Shown in pieces: positions 1 to 7,727 of a DNA stretch of 40,575 bases. The DNA is from an uncultured bacterium (GTDB taxonomy: Bacteria > Bacillota > Clostridia > Oscillospirales > Ruminococcaceae): assembly GCA_905214265.1 (NCBI GenBank), contig CAJMLQ010000013.1, positions 1 to 40,575 on the forward strand. The letters run 5' to 3'. Numbering within the stretch: the stretch's first letter is position 1; every line of letters starts with the position of its first letter. The notes under the pieces were generated by a model, which did not search any database, had not been told where the DNA came from, and saw only the letters and a program-made list of their open reading frames with translations. The translations under genes and the position numbers were made by a program.

Positions 1-69
1 AATAAATATGTGGCCCGGAATTGTGCGCCCGCCCAATCAGGGTCCATGCGGAAATGGCAATTACGCGGT

Positions 70-100
70 GCCATTTTGGCGTCACGACCGCCAAAACGGC
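70..100. other. Inverted repeat in non-coding upstream region
   Basis: Bases 70-81 (GCCATTTTGGCG) and 89-100 (CGCCAAAACGGC) form a 12-bp inverted repeat with one A/C mismatch and a 7-base loop. No T-run follows on either strand, so it is not an obvious terminator. Region 1-360 holds no convincing gene: its open frames lack a ribosome binding site and any recognisable protein. The function of this repeat is unknown. Confidence 0.4.
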
Positions 101-214
101 TACACATAGTGAACAGGGCACCATATGCAACAGCAAGCTGCACCGCTCCCTTATTGTACAACATTTCTCAATGTTTCGCAAGAGGGGGAGACACGCTGCG
201 GCGAGCGGCACGTA

Positions 215-260
215 AACAGCGCGGCATGTGGAGCACATCACATGCCGTGTTTTGCTGTTT
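215..260 (+). terminator. Hairpin with T-rich tail, probable terminator
   Basis: CGGCATGTG (222-230) pairs perfectly with CACATGCCG (239-247) around an 8-base loop, followed by TGTTTTGCTGTTT. The flanks AACAGC (215-220) and GCTGTT (254-259) can pair as an outer stem. It would end a transcript that begins near or before the window edge. No gene it serves is visible. Confidence 0.4.
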
Positions 261-360
261 CCGGAAGGCGTGGGGGGATCCGGGGAGGAAGGCAACTTTA
301 GGGAAAAGGTCTGATATAGATTTTTTCCCGGATCCCGCATCACGCCAGCCGGAACAACAG

Positions 361-392
361 ACAGGATCGCCGGAAACGGCGGTCCTGTTTTG
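361..392 (+). terminator. Intrinsic terminator upstream of mutY
   Basis: ACAGGATCGCCG (361-372) pairs with CGGCGGTCCTGT (377-388) over 12 bp with one G-U pair, closed by a GAAA tetraloop and followed by TTTTG. It insulates the mutY promoter from upstream transcription. The transcript it ends is not identified; a non-coding RNA in 1-360 or a gene beyond the edge are both possible. Confidence 0.65.
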
Positions 393-408
393 TCATTTGT
401 CCCTTTCG

Positions 409-437
409 TTGAAATTCCCGGCCAAAAGGAGTATAAT
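409..437 (+). promoter_or_regulatory. Sigma-A promoter of mutY
   Basis: TTGAAA at 409-414, a 17-base spacer and a consensus TATAAT at 432-437 give a near-ideal housekeeping promoter. The predicted transcript would start near 444, leaving only about 15 nt before the mutY start, which is enough for the AAGGGGG ribosome binding site at 445-451. Confidence 0.75.
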
Positions 438-458
438 AAGGAAAAAGGGGGAATGAAA

Positions 459-1589
459 ATGGCCCGGATCGCTCAGCCGCTGCAAACGCTCCTGGCGCTG
501 CCCATGAGCGGGGAGCAGGCCGCAGACCTGGCGCGCTCCGCTAGTGAGCCGCTGCTGCGCTGGTACCGCCAAAACGCCCGGGACCTGCCCTGGCGCCATG
601 ATCCTACCCCCTACCGCGTCTGGATCTCCGAAGTCATGCTCCAGCAGACCCGCGTCGAGGCCGTGAAGCCCTACTACCAGCGGTTCCTCGCCGCTCTTCC
701 CGACCTCCCGTCCCTGGCCGCAGCGGAGGAGGAGACTCTTTTGAAGCTCTGGGAGGGCCTGGGCTACTACAGCCGTGCCCGGAACCTCCAAAAAGCCGCC
801 CGCCAGACCGTGGAGCGCTACGGGGGAGCCCTTCCCCCCTCCTATGAGCAGCTCCTGGACCTCTCTGGTTTCGGCGAGTACACCGCTGGGGCAGTGGCCT
901 CCATCGCCTTTGGCATCCGGGTCCCGGCCGTGGACGGCAACGTCCTCCGGGTGTTCTCCCGGCTCCTGGCCGCCGAGGCCGATGTGATGAGTCCCGCCGT
1001 CCGCAAGGGCTTCCGGGAACTGCTTCTGGAGACTATGCCCGATTTTGCCCCCGGAGATTTCAACCAGGCCGTCATGGAGCTGGGAGCCACCCTCTGTGCC
1101 CCTTACGGCACGCCTCGCTGCGAGGCGTGCCCTCTCAACGCCCTTTGCCGGGCCTTCCGGGGAGGAACTCCCGCCGCCTACCCCGTGAAAGCTCCCAAAA
1201 AGCCCCGCCGGATAGAGGAGCGGACGGTTTTCGTCATCGTCTCCCCGGAGGGGGTCCTGCTCCATAAACGCCCGGAAGGCCTTCTGGGCGGGTTGTGGGA
1301 GTTCCCCAGCGCCGACGGGGCCTTGTCCCAGAAGGAGCAGGCCGCCTGGCTGTGCCGCCGGGGGATTTTCCCGGAAAAAACGATTCTCCTACGTCCGGCA
1401 AAGCACATTTTCTCCCACGTGGAGTGGTACATGACCGGCTGCCTGGCCCAGTGCGCCGCGTTGAGCCCTGGCCCGGACGAGGCCGCCGCCCGCTGGGACG
1501 AGCTGGAAACCCAATATCCCCTGCCCAGCGCTTTCGCGGCCTTCCGCCGGGCGCTTTTCGAATACCGGAAAGGATGGTATCATGGATGA
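459..1589 (+). CDS. mutY: A/G-specific adenine DNA glycosylase MutY
   Basis: Base-excision repair glycosylase that removes adenine mispaired with 8-oxoguanine. The 376-aa protein has the HhH-GPD fold: catalytic Glu58 in EVMLQQT, the helix-hairpin-helix LSGFGEYTAG near 135-144, and catalytic Asp159 in VDGN. Four cysteines (213, 221, 224, 230) form the Fe-S loop. The first spacing is C-X7-C rather than the C-X6-C of E. coli. A C-terminal NUDIX-like domain (about 252-370, with GLLGGLWEFP) matches the 8-oxoG recognition domain. The ATG at 459 is preferred because AAGGGGG at 445-451 lies 7 nt upstream; an in-frame ATG at 453 is too close to it. The last 8 bp overlap the next gene. Confidence 0.95.
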   Translation: MARIAQPLQTLLALPMSGEQAADLARSASEPLLRWYRQNARDLPWRHDPTPYRVWISEVMLQQTRVEAVKPYYQRFLAALPDLPSLAAAEEETLLKLWEGLGYYSRARNLQKAARQTVERYGGALPPSYEQLLDLSGFGEYTAGAVASIAFGIRVPAVDGNVLRVFSRLLAAEADVMSPAVRKGFRELLLETMPDFAPGDFNQAVMELGATLCAPYGTPRCEACPLNALCRAFRGGTPAAYPVKAPKKPRRIEERTVFVIVSPEGVLLHKRPEGLLGGLWEFPSADGALSQKEQAAWLCRRGIFPEKTILLRPAKHIFSHVEWYMTGCLAQCAALSPGPDEAAARWDELETQYPLPSAFAAFRRALFEYRKGWYHG

Positions 1590-2145
1590 AGCATTTCTGA
1601 GCCGCGTCCGGGAACAGACCCGCACGGCCTTCACCGAGCTGCTGGCTGCCGCCAGGCTCCGCCGGGACAGCATCGTGGTCATCGGCTGTAGTTCCAGCGA
1701 GATCGTGGGCCAGCGCATCGGCACCTGCTCCAGCGCGGACTGCGCGGAGGCGGTTTACAGCGCCCTGAGCCCCATTGCTCAGGAGAACGGTCTGTATCTG
1801 GCCTTCCAGTGCTGTGAGCATTTAAACCGCGCCCTGGTGGTGGAGGAGAGCTGCGCGGAACGTTATGACCTGGAGATCGTCAACGCCGTCCCCTGGGCCC
1901 ACGGCGGCGGCGCGATGGGTACCACGGCCTACAGCCGGCTGAGACGGCCGGTGCTGGTCTCCCACGTAAAAGCCTCGGCCGGAATGGACATCGGCGGCAC
2001 CCTCATCGGGATGCACCTGCGAGAGGTAGCAGTGCCGGTGCGGGTCAGTGTGGACCATATCGGGAACGCCATTCTCCTGCTTGCCCGGACCCGTCCCCGG
2101 TTTGTGGGCGGCGAACGGGCACGTTATAATCCGGAGCTGTTGTAG
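1582..2145 (+). CDS. TIGR01440 / UPF0340 family protein (YwlG-like)
   Basis: A 187-aa protein recognised as the UPF0340 (TIGR01440, B. subtilis YwlG) family, which is conserved in Firmicutes and has no established biochemical role. Typical segments are VVIGCSSSEIVGQRIGT near residues 32-48, FQCCEHLNRALVVEE near 75-89, and the C-terminal GMDIGGTLIGMHLR / VSVDHIGNA stretch. It starts inside the end of mutY with an 8-bp overlap, and AAAGGATG about 9 nt before the ATG serves as ribosome binding site. Co-transcription with mutY is therefore likely. No terminator is seen directly behind it. Confidence 0.88.
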   Translation: MDEAFLSRVREQTRTAFTELLAAARLRRDSIVVIGCSSSEIVGQRIGTCSSADCAEAVYSALSPIAQENGLYLAFQCCEHLNRALVVEESCAERYDLEIVNAVPWAHGGGAMGTTAYSRLRRPVLVSHVKASAGMDIGGTLIGMHLREVAVPVRVSVDHIGNAILLLARTRPRFVGGERARYNPELL

Positions 2146-2170
2146 GGATTGCCGAATGCTTTTGCCGCAG

Positions 2171-2251
2171 AGCCCATGCTATGAACGGGGTGTTCGGGAA
2201 ATCGCCCTTGCCCGCTATTACAACGTCACGACCGATTATCTTCTGGGCTGA
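2171..2251 (+). pseudogene. Remnant of an XRE-family HTH regulator
   Basis: The frame ending at the TGA at 2249-2251 reads YERGVRE followed directly by IALARYYNVTTDYLLG. Both pieces are hallmarks of the C-terminal half of an XRE/HTH_3 domain, but in intact proteins about 8-10 residues (typically PSxxTL-like) separate them, and the recognition helices come before. Here the N-terminal helices are absent and upstream sequence in this frame is an out-of-frame reading of the YwlG-like gene. I read it as an internally deleted, N-terminally truncated relic. No start codon or ribosome binding site supports expression. Confidence 0.6.
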
Positions 2252-2306
2252 CCAATGAGAGAAGGCCCTTCCGCAAGCGATAAATCAACAGTAAAGAAGG
2301 ATTGCC

Positions 2307-2690
2307 ATGGAAATTTTGTCTCGCTGCGGCATTGACTGCTCCGCCTGCCGTTATCAGGAATTATTGGGCTGCAAAGGCTGCGCGTCCCTTGACCATCCCT
2401 TTTGGGGAGAATGTGAGGTCAAAAACTGCTGCGAGGATCGCGGCTATGAAACCTGCGGTCAGTGCCGGAAATGCCCCTGTGATTCCCTGACCGAAATGGC
2501 CCACGACCCCAAGGAGGGCGACGGCGGCCAGCGGATCCTCCGGACCAAAGAGTGGGCAGCCGCCTTGGCAGAGGAGGAGGCCAGCGCCCCCTTTGACGGC
2601 GAGGAGGACTGGAGTCAGGACTTCGACGAGGACGAGCCCGAATACCAGGAGCACTGTCATGATCACGACTGCGGCTGTGGTCACTGTTAG
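2307..2690 (+). CDS. DUF3795 cysteine-rich protein with His/Cys tail
   Basis: A 127-aa protein with the cysteine pattern of DUF3795: CGIDCSACRYQ near residues 7-17, CKGC near 23-26, then GEC, NCC and CGQCRKCPC near 50-58. It probably binds metal; the function is unknown. Unusually, the C-terminal part is very acidic (EEDWSQDFDEDEPEY) and ends in a His/Cys tail, HCHDHDCGCGHC, which looks like a second metal site. AGAAGG at 2295-2300 lies 6 nt before the ATG. It stands alone between the XRE relic and a long non-coding stretch, and no promoter was confidently identified. Confidence 0.8.
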   Translation: MEILSRCGIDCSACRYQELLGCKGCASLDHPFWGECEVKNCCEDRGYETCGQCRKCPCDSLTEMAHDPKEGDGGQRILRTKEWAAALAEEEASAPFDGEEDWSQDFDEDEPEYQEHCHDHDCGCGHC

Positions 2691-2806
2691 AAGGCTTTTT
2701 GAAAAGGAATCGAAATATTTTGTGATAAAACCCTAATATTTGCGAGAATTATGCAGAAAATACAAAAAAATCAGGATAATATTTTCGAAAAATCGCAATT
2801 TCCCTC

Positions 2807-2835
2807 TTGTGCATTGCCTGGGGCTGTGCTATAAT
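2807..2835 (+). promoter_or_regulatory. Extended -10 promoter upstream of the XRE-cupin gene
   Basis: TTGTGC at 2807-2812, a 17-base spacer and TATAAT at 2830-2835, preceded by TGC to give an extended -10 element. The predicted start is near 2842, which leaves a leader of about 245 nt before the XRE-cupin gene. Confidence 0.6.
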
Positions 2836-3086
2836 AGCTTCAAATCCTTTTCCAGGCGGAAAACGGCGGATGCAGCGTCCTCGGGCTCTTCCGGCCCCTT
2901 TTGGAAATCCGTACAGCCGGCCGGCGTCAGGGCCTTTCCGGCGGGAAATGCCGAGGTGGAGCTGCTCCGAAATTTTTGATCCTCTTTGAGGTATTGCCAG
3001 CGGCCGGTTTCACCGTAGGGCAATTAAGATTTTTCAACTCCAGGATTTTTGGTAAAGTGAGAGTGGAATAAGAAAGGACCGTCGCT
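2836..3086 (+). promoter_or_regulatory. Long structured 5' leader of the XRE-cupin / CoA ligase operon
   Basis: This non-coding stretch can form several hairpins in order: 2931-2952 (GGCCTTTCC with GGGAAATGCC, one mismatch), 2958-2968 (GGAGC/GCTCC, followed by AATTTTTG), 2981-2991 (CCTC/GAGG), and ATTGCC 2993-2998 with GGCAAT 3019-3024. I recognise no known riboswitch class. It may be an attenuator or a binding site for the downstream regulator. Pairings were found by eye and not folded. Confidence 0.35.
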
Positions 3087-3638
3087 ATGAACGAAGAATT
3101 TAAAGAAATCGCGGCCCGTATCCGGGAACTGCGGGAAGCGTGCGGCTACTCCCAGGAGGAAATGGCGGCTTTCGTCAAGACCGATCCCGAAACCTACGCC
3201 GGTTATGAGCGGAGTGGGGAGAACGTCCCCATCAGCGTCATCTATGAGATCGCCAACCGCTGCGGCGTCGATTTTACGGAGATCATAACCGGCGTCCGCG
3301 CCAAGCTGGATACCTATCATATTGTCCGCCGCGGCGAGGGGCGCAGCGTCTCCCGCTACCCTGGCTACCGCTTCGAGGATCTGGCCTTCCGCTACAACAA
3401 AAAGATCATGCAGCCCCTGCTGGTCACGCTGGAGCCCTCCGATGAGCCCGCGGCCCTGGTCACCCACGCCGGTCAGGAGTTCAACCTGGTGCTGGAAGGC
3501 TCCATCGCCGTAACCTTTGATGACAAGGAGCTGGTCCTGGTTGCTGGTGACTCCATTTATTTCAATCCCACCCATCCCCACGGTCAGAAATGTGTCGGAA
3601 CGGTCAAAGCAAGGTTCCTCACGGTGATTGCGGAATAA
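3087..3638 (+). CDS. XRE-family transcriptional regulator with C-terminal cupin sensor
   Basis: A 183-aa one-component regulator. Residues about 6-60 form an XRE helix-turn-helix (IRELREACGYSQEEMAAF ... YERSGENVPISVIYEIANRCGVDFTEII). Residues about 105-182 form a small cupin barrel (HAGQEFNLVLEGSIAVTFDDKELVLVAGDSIYFNPTHPHGQK), whose histidines could bind metal or ligand. This architecture commonly senses a small molecule and controls an adjacent gene. It lies 24 bp upstream of a CoA ligase and shares its strand, so it probably regulates that gene and itself. GAAAGGA about 9 nt before the ATG is the ribosome binding site. Confidence 0.88.
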   Translation: MNEEFKEIAARIRELREACGYSQEEMAAFVKTDPETYAGYERSGENVPISVIYEIANRCGVDFTEIITGVRAKLDTYHIVRRGEGRSVSRYPGYRFEDLAFRYNKKIMQPLLVTLEPSDEPAALVTHAGQEFNLVLEGSIAVTFDDKELVLVAGDSIYFNPTHPHGQKCVGTVKARFLTVIAE

Positions 3639-3662
3639 ATCAGGCAAAGGAGAAGAACAGAC

Positions 3663-5351
3663 ATGCTTTTGGACCGTTACCTCCCCAGGATCGAATTTGA
3701 TTCCTACGAGGATTTTAAGGAAAACTATAAAGTGAACGTCCCGGTGGACTTCAATTTCGGCTTCGACATCGTGGACGAATGGGCGAAACAGGAGCCGGAG
3801 AAAAAGGCGCTGGTTTGGGTGGACGACCACGGCGGCGAGAAGACCTTTACCTTCACGGATATCTCAAAGCTCTCCAACCAGGCCGCAAACTTTTTCAAGA
3901 GTTTGGGCATCCAAAAAGGCGACGTTGTAATGTTAATCCTGCGACGCCGGTGGGAGTACTGGGTCTGCGCCACAGCACTGCACAAAATCGGTGCGACGCT
4001 GATCCCCGGGTCTCTTCAACTGACCAAAAAGGACATCGTCTACCGCGCCAACGCCGCCCATATCAAAGCCATTGTCTGCGTCAACGACCAATTCGTTATT
4101 GATCAGGTGGAGGCGGCTATTCCTGAGGCCCCTTGTCTGGAAAACCGTATTCTGGTGGTAGATAAACGGGAGGGCTGGCTCTGCTTTGAAGATGAGATCG
4201 CCAATTTCCCGGATACATTTGCCCGCCCCATCGGCAGCGAGGCCACCAAAATCGACGATATCATGCTGGTGTATTTTACCTCCGGCACCACGGGAATGCC
4301 CAAGATGGTCCAGCACAATTTCTCTTATCCCCTGGGGCACATCGTCACGGCCAAGTACTGGCAGCAAGTCCAGGAAAACAAGCTCCACATGAGCGTTTCC
4401 GACTCCGGCTGGGCCAAGTTCGGCTGGGGAAAAATTTATGGCCAGTGGATCTGCGGCGCGGCGATCTTCGCCTATGATATGGATAAATTCGTGCCGCTGA
4501 AGCTGCTCCAGATGATCACCAAGTACCGTGTCACTACCTTTTGCGCGCCGCCGACCATGTTCCGGTTTATGCTCCAGGAGGACGTAACCAAGTTTGACCT
4601 TTCCTGTGTCAAGCACTGCTGCATTGCCGGCGAGCCGCTGAATCCAGAGGTGTTCAAGCGCTGGTACGAGCTGACGGGGCTGAAGCTCTATGAGGGCTTT
4701 GGGCAGAGCGAATCCTCCGTCATGCTGGCCAACTTCCAGTGGTTCGACCCCAAGCCCGGCTCCACCGGAAAGCCTTCGCCGCTGTATGATATCCAGCTGG
4801 TCGATCACGAGGGCAACCCCTGCCCTGACGGCGAGGAAGGTTCCATTGTGGTCATGGATGTGGCCCACAACCCGCCCACCGGCCTGTTCACCGGCTACTA
4901 TCACGACGAAGAGCTGACCAAGGCGAATCTGGGCGGCAAATACTACGACACCGGCGATGTGGCCTGGCGGGATTCCAACGGATATTACTGGTTTGTGGGC
5001 CGCAACGACGACGTCATCAAGTGCTCCGGCTACCGCATCGGGCCCTTCGAGGTGGAAAGCGCCCTACTGGAGCATCCGTCGGTGGTGGAATGCGCCATTA
5101 CGGCGGCGCCGGACCCCATCCGCGGGCAGGTGGTCAAGGCGACCATTGTCCTGGCGGGGGGATATACCCCCAGCGAAGAGCTGAAAAAAGAACTGCAGAA
5201 CCACGTCAAGAAGGTGACGGCGCCTTATAAGTACCCCCGCATCATCGAGTTTGTGGAGGAGCTCCCCAAGACTCTGGGCGGCAAGATCAAGCGCGCGCAG
5301 ATCCGAAATGAGGATAAAGCAAACCACGAAGCGGCGCAGAAGCAAGGGTGA
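3663..5351 (+). CDS. AMP-binding acyl-CoA synthetase (acetyl/medium-chain type)
   Basis: A 562-aa ANL-superfamily ligase that should activate a carboxylic acid to its acyl-AMP and then to its acyl-CoA. Core motifs are YFTSGTTGMPKM (about 204-215), YEGFGQSES (about 343-351), KYYDTGDVAWRDSNGYYWFVGRNDDVIKCSGYRI in two adjacent motifs (about 420-460), and the catalytic C-terminal lysine in TLGGKIKR near 540. The sequence resembles MACS/acetyl-CoA synthetase-like enzymes paired with XRE-cupin regulators in Clostridia. The substrate cannot be read from sequence: acetate, other short-chain acids and aromatic acids remain possible. AGGAG at 3648-3652 precedes the ATG. A terminator follows. Confidence 0.88.
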   Translation: MLLDRYLPRIEFDSYEDFKENYKVNVPVDFNFGFDIVDEWAKQEPEKKALVWVDDHGGEKTFTFTDISKLSNQAANFFKSLGIQKGDVVMLILRRRWEYWVCATALHKIGATLIPGSLQLTKKDIVYRANAAHIKAIVCVNDQFVIDQVEAAIPEAPCLENRILVVDKREGWLCFEDEIANFPDTFARPIGSEATKIDDIMLVYFTSGTTGMPKMVQHNFSYPLGHIVTAKYWQQVQENKLHMSVSDSGWAKFGWGKIYGQWICGAAIFAYDMDKFVPLKLLQMITKYRVTTFCAPPTMFRFMLQEDVTKFDLSCVKHCCIAGEPLNPEVFKRWYELTGLKLYEGFGQSESSVMLANFQWFDPKPGSTGKPSPLYDIQLVDHEGNPCPDGEEGSIVVMDVAHNPPTGLFTGYYHDEELTKANLGGKYYDTGDVAWRDSNGYYWFVGRNDDVIKCSGYRIGPFEVESALLEHPSVVECAITAAPDPIRGQVVKATIVLAGGYTPSEELKKELQNHVKKVTAPYKYPRIIEFVEELPKTLGGKIKRAQIRNEDKANHEAAQKQG

Positions 5352-5384
5352 TCCCTGCATTCCCATTTTCGCATCCTTTCGGTT

Positions 5385-5422
5385 CCTCCCCTGCTAAAAG
5401 CGGGGGAGGAGCTTGTGTTTTT
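5385..5422 (+). terminator. Intrinsic terminator after the CoA ligase
   Basis: CCTCCCCTGC (5385-5394) pairs with GCGGGGGAGG (5400-5409) around a TAAAA loop, including one U-G pair, and GCTTGTGTTTTT follows. It closes the XRE-cupin / CoA ligase operon. Confidence 0.8.
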
Positions 5423-5478
5423 CCGGCAAATCTGTCAGAAAATCGGGAAAGAGTGGTAGCCTTTTTTGAAAAAATGTG

Positions 5479-5484
5479 TATAAT
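5479..5484 (+). promoter_or_regulatory. -10 element of the ThrE-like / CorA operon
   Basis: A consensus TATAAT at 5479-5484 sits about 50 nt upstream of the exporter gene and just after the preceding terminator. The -35 region is poor (GTAGCC at 17-bp spacing), although TG lies at 5475-5476 close to an extended -10 position. Confidence 0.45.
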
Positions 5485-5534
5485 AGAAATCAACGCACAC
5501 TGGAAAAGCAATCATCAAAAAGAGGATGGACAGA

Positions 5535-6293
5535 ATGGATTATGAGCTGGCGCTGAACACAATTACGGAGATGGGCTATGTTTTGCTGCGCAACGGCGCG
5601 GAAATTTACCGAGTAGAGGAATCCATGCAGCGGCTCTGCAGCGCATATGGGCTGGAAGAAGGAGAGGTATTCGCCATTTCCTCCTGCATCATTTTCAGCT
5701 TTCAGGACGGGCAGGGGCGGAATTACTCCCGGATCAAACGGGTGCTGGAGCGCGGAACGGATTTGGACAAAGTGGAGAAGCTGAACGCCCTCTGCCGGGA
5801 GGTCTGCGCTAAAACGCCGCCCATCGAAGAGGTGGCGGCGCGGCTGCGGGAAATCCAGAGCGGAAAGCGGTATGGGTTTGTCTGGCAGGTGGGCGCGTTT
5901 GCGCTGATATCGGCGGGGTTTACGCTGCTGTTCGGCGGGGACTGGCGGGATGCCCTTTTGGCGGCGATTTGCGGTGCGGCCCTCAAGCCGCTGCTCCGAC
6001 TGATGGAGGGGTGGCGGGCCAACTTTTTCTTTGTTAATCTGATGGGTTCAGCGCTGGTGGCGGCGCTGGCGCTGGCGGCGTTTCGGCTGGGAACGCCAGT
6101 CCACACCGATAAGGTGATCATCGGGACGCTGATGAATCTGGTGCCAGGGGTCGCGCTGACGAATTTTATGCGGGACCTGATGGCGGGAGACTTTATCGCA
6201 GGGATGCTGAAGCTGACGGAGGCGCTGTTGATCGCCACGGCAATCGCTCTGGGCACCGGCGTCACGGTCTGGCTGCTGCGGATGCCGGTGTGA
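5535..6293 (+). CDS. ThrE-like threonine/serine exporter, large subunit (DUF1212)
   Basis: A 252-aa protein with the DUF1212/ThrE N-terminal part. Residues 1-110 are soluble and include the typical LLRNGAEIYRVEESMQRLC segment; about five hydrophobic membrane spans follow from residue 115 to the end, with the family segment NLVPGVALTNFMRDLMAGDFIAG near 208-230. In many Firmicutes the exporter is split into this part and a small partner, which is the next gene. The ATG at 5535 is chosen because AAAAAGAGG (5517-5525) runs directly into an upstream in-frame ATG at 5526. Transport of threonine/serine is inferred from family membership only. Confidence 0.87.
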   Translation: MDYELALNTITEMGYVLLRNGAEIYRVEESMQRLCSAYGLEEGEVFAISSCIIFSFQDGQGRNYSRIKRVLERGTDLDKVEKLNALCREVCAKTPPIEEVAARLREIQSGKRYGFVWQVGAFALISAGFTLLFGGDWRDALLAAICGAALKPLLRLMEGWRANFFFVNLMGSALVAALALAAFRLGTPVHTDKVIIGTLMNLVPGVALTNFMRDLMAGDFIAGMLKLTEALLIATAIALGTGVTVWLLRMPV

Positions 6294-6305
6294 GGAGGGA
6301 GAAGG

Positions 6306-6797
6306 ATGGATTTTTGGACGGTCCTTCGGGAGTATGTACTGCCCGGCCTGTATGCGTTTGCGGCCTGCGCGGGATTCTGCCTGGTTTTCAACCTGCGGGG
6401 GAAGCAGCTGTTTTTTGCGCCATTGGGGGGCTCGGTCGGGTGGATTACCTATCTGCTGACGGCGGGCCTTCGAAATGAGACGCTGCAATTTTTCCTGGCA
6501 GCCATGGCGCTGGCTGTCTATTCGGAGATCATGGCCCGGGTCCATCGGGCGCCGGTGACCTGCTATCTGCTGGTGGCGCTGCTTCCGCTGGTGCCGGGAG
6601 GCGGGATCTACTATACCATGGAGCACTGCATCAACGGAGATACCGAGGCCTTTTTGGAAACGGGCCTGCACACGCTGGGGCTGGCGGGCGCGCTGGCCCT
6701 GGGAGTGGTCGTAGTTTCCTCAGTGGCGCGGCTGGGTCTGGGATCTAGGTTGGCACGGCGGGTGCGGGTTCTCCGGGAAGGGGGGCATGGGGGATGA
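6306..6797 (+). CDS. ThrE-like threonine/serine exporter, small subunit (DUF3815)
   Basis: A 163-aa, almost wholly hydrophobic protein with four to five predicted membrane spans and the family signatures GGSVGWITYLL near 39-49 and LLPLVPGGGIYYTMEH near 91-106. This is the small half (DUF3815/ThrE_2) of split ThrE-type exporters and should associate in the membrane with the DUF1212 protein encoded 12 bp upstream. Its stop overlaps the start of the CorA-like gene by 4 bp (ATGA), so translational coupling is likely. The C-terminus is basic (SRLARRVRVLREGG), consistent with a cytoplasmic end. Confidence 0.85.
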   Translation: MDFWTVLREYVLPGLYAFAACAGFCLVFNLRGKQLFFAPLGGSVGWITYLLTAGLRNETLQFFLAAMALAVYSEIMARVHRAPVTCYLLVALLPLVPGGGIYYTMEHCINGDTEAFLETGLHTLGLAGALALGVVVVSSVARLGLGSRLARRVRVLREGGHGG

Positions 6798-7690
6798 TTT
6801 ATACCATCGAAAACGGAATCCTGACCGAAGGGGAGCGCCCGGGGCAGCAAGTGGGGCTTTTTCCCTTGGCAGAAATGGAGAAGGCCGAGCAGCAGTATGG
6901 CCTGGACAGCCGGATCTGCGCGGGTGCCGAACGGAACCGCTATACCAAGCTGGAAAGCCATCCGGGCGGCGACTGCCTGATCCTCAATGTCCCTTCGACC
7001 TGGCAGAAGGAGTTGGTCCTCCATCGGGTAATTATTTATATTGGGCAGGAAAAGCTTTTTTTCTTCAGTGATAACACCGCACTGATCCGGGAGGCAGTGG
7101 CGGACCGGCTGGCAGACGGAGGAAAAACCTGCTGGGAGCTGCTGCTGCGGGACTATCTGGATCATCTGACGGGAAGGGACAGCCTTTACCTGGACCAATT
7201 GGAGCAGGGAATCCTGGATCTGGAAAACGATCTGATCACCTCGAGGAAGACGAATTATGTAGAACGGATCATCTCGATCCGGCGGCAGCTGATGGTGCTG
7301 AAGCAGTACTACGAGCAGCTTTGCGACCTTCTGGACGCGCTGGCGGAGGACGAGAACGGGCTTTTTTCCGGTCGGTACCGGCGGGTGTTCCAGCTCCTGG
7401 GCGGAAAGATGGATCGGATCTATCACACGGTGCTGAATCTGCGGGACTATGTAACCCAGGTCCGGGAATCCTATCAAGCGCAGGAAGACATCCAGTTGAA
7501 CCGGGTGATGAAATATTTTACGGTGATCAGCACGATCTTTTTGCCCCTGACGCTGATCGTCGGCTGGTATGGGATGAATATCCAGATGCCGGAATTCCAG
7601 TGGAAGTACGGGTATTTGTGGGTGGTTGTGCTCTGCGCGGCAGCTGTAGTGGGATGTATCGCATTTTTTCGGAAAAACAAGTGGTTTTGA
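6794..7690 (+). CDS. CorA-family divalent metal (Mg2+) transporter
   Basis: A 298-aa CorA-like channel protein. It has an N-terminal cytoplasmic alpha/beta domain, a long helical region (about 115-235, with repeated charged heptads such as EQGILDLENDLI), and two C-terminal membrane spans. The pore signature YGMN lies near residue 260 at the end of the first span, and the protein ends in the basic FFRKNKWF. The substrate is probably magnesium or another divalent cation; sequence does not decide. It is the last gene of the ThrE-like operon, with a 4-bp overlap. No good terminator follows before the aromatic operon promoter. Confidence 0.88.
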   Translation: MIYTIENGILTEGERPGQQVGLFPLAEMEKAEQQYGLDSRICAGAERNRYTKLESHPGGDCLILNVPSTWQKELVLHRVIIYIGQEKLFFFSDNTALIREAVADRLADGGKTCWELLLRDYLDHLTGRDSLYLDQLEQGILDLENDLITSRKTNYVERIISIRRQLMVLKQYYEQLCDLLDALAEDENGLFSGRYRRVFQLLGGKMDRIYHTVLNLRDYVTQVRESYQAQEDIQLNRVMKYFTVISTIFLPLTLIVGWYGMNIQMPEFQWKYGYLWVVVLCAAAVVGCIAFFRKNKWF

Positions 7691-7727
7691 ACCTTGCAAA
7701 CAAGATAATTTTTGTGGAAAAGGCCGA

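Noticed and set aside
10..456. 148-aa open frame at the window start
   Set aside because: No ribosome binding site, no family resemblance, and it runs through two terminator hairpins and the mutY promoter.
2740..2979. 79-aa open frame upstream of the XRE-cupin gene
   Set aside because: No ribosome binding site or protein-like composition; it crosses the extended -10 promoter.
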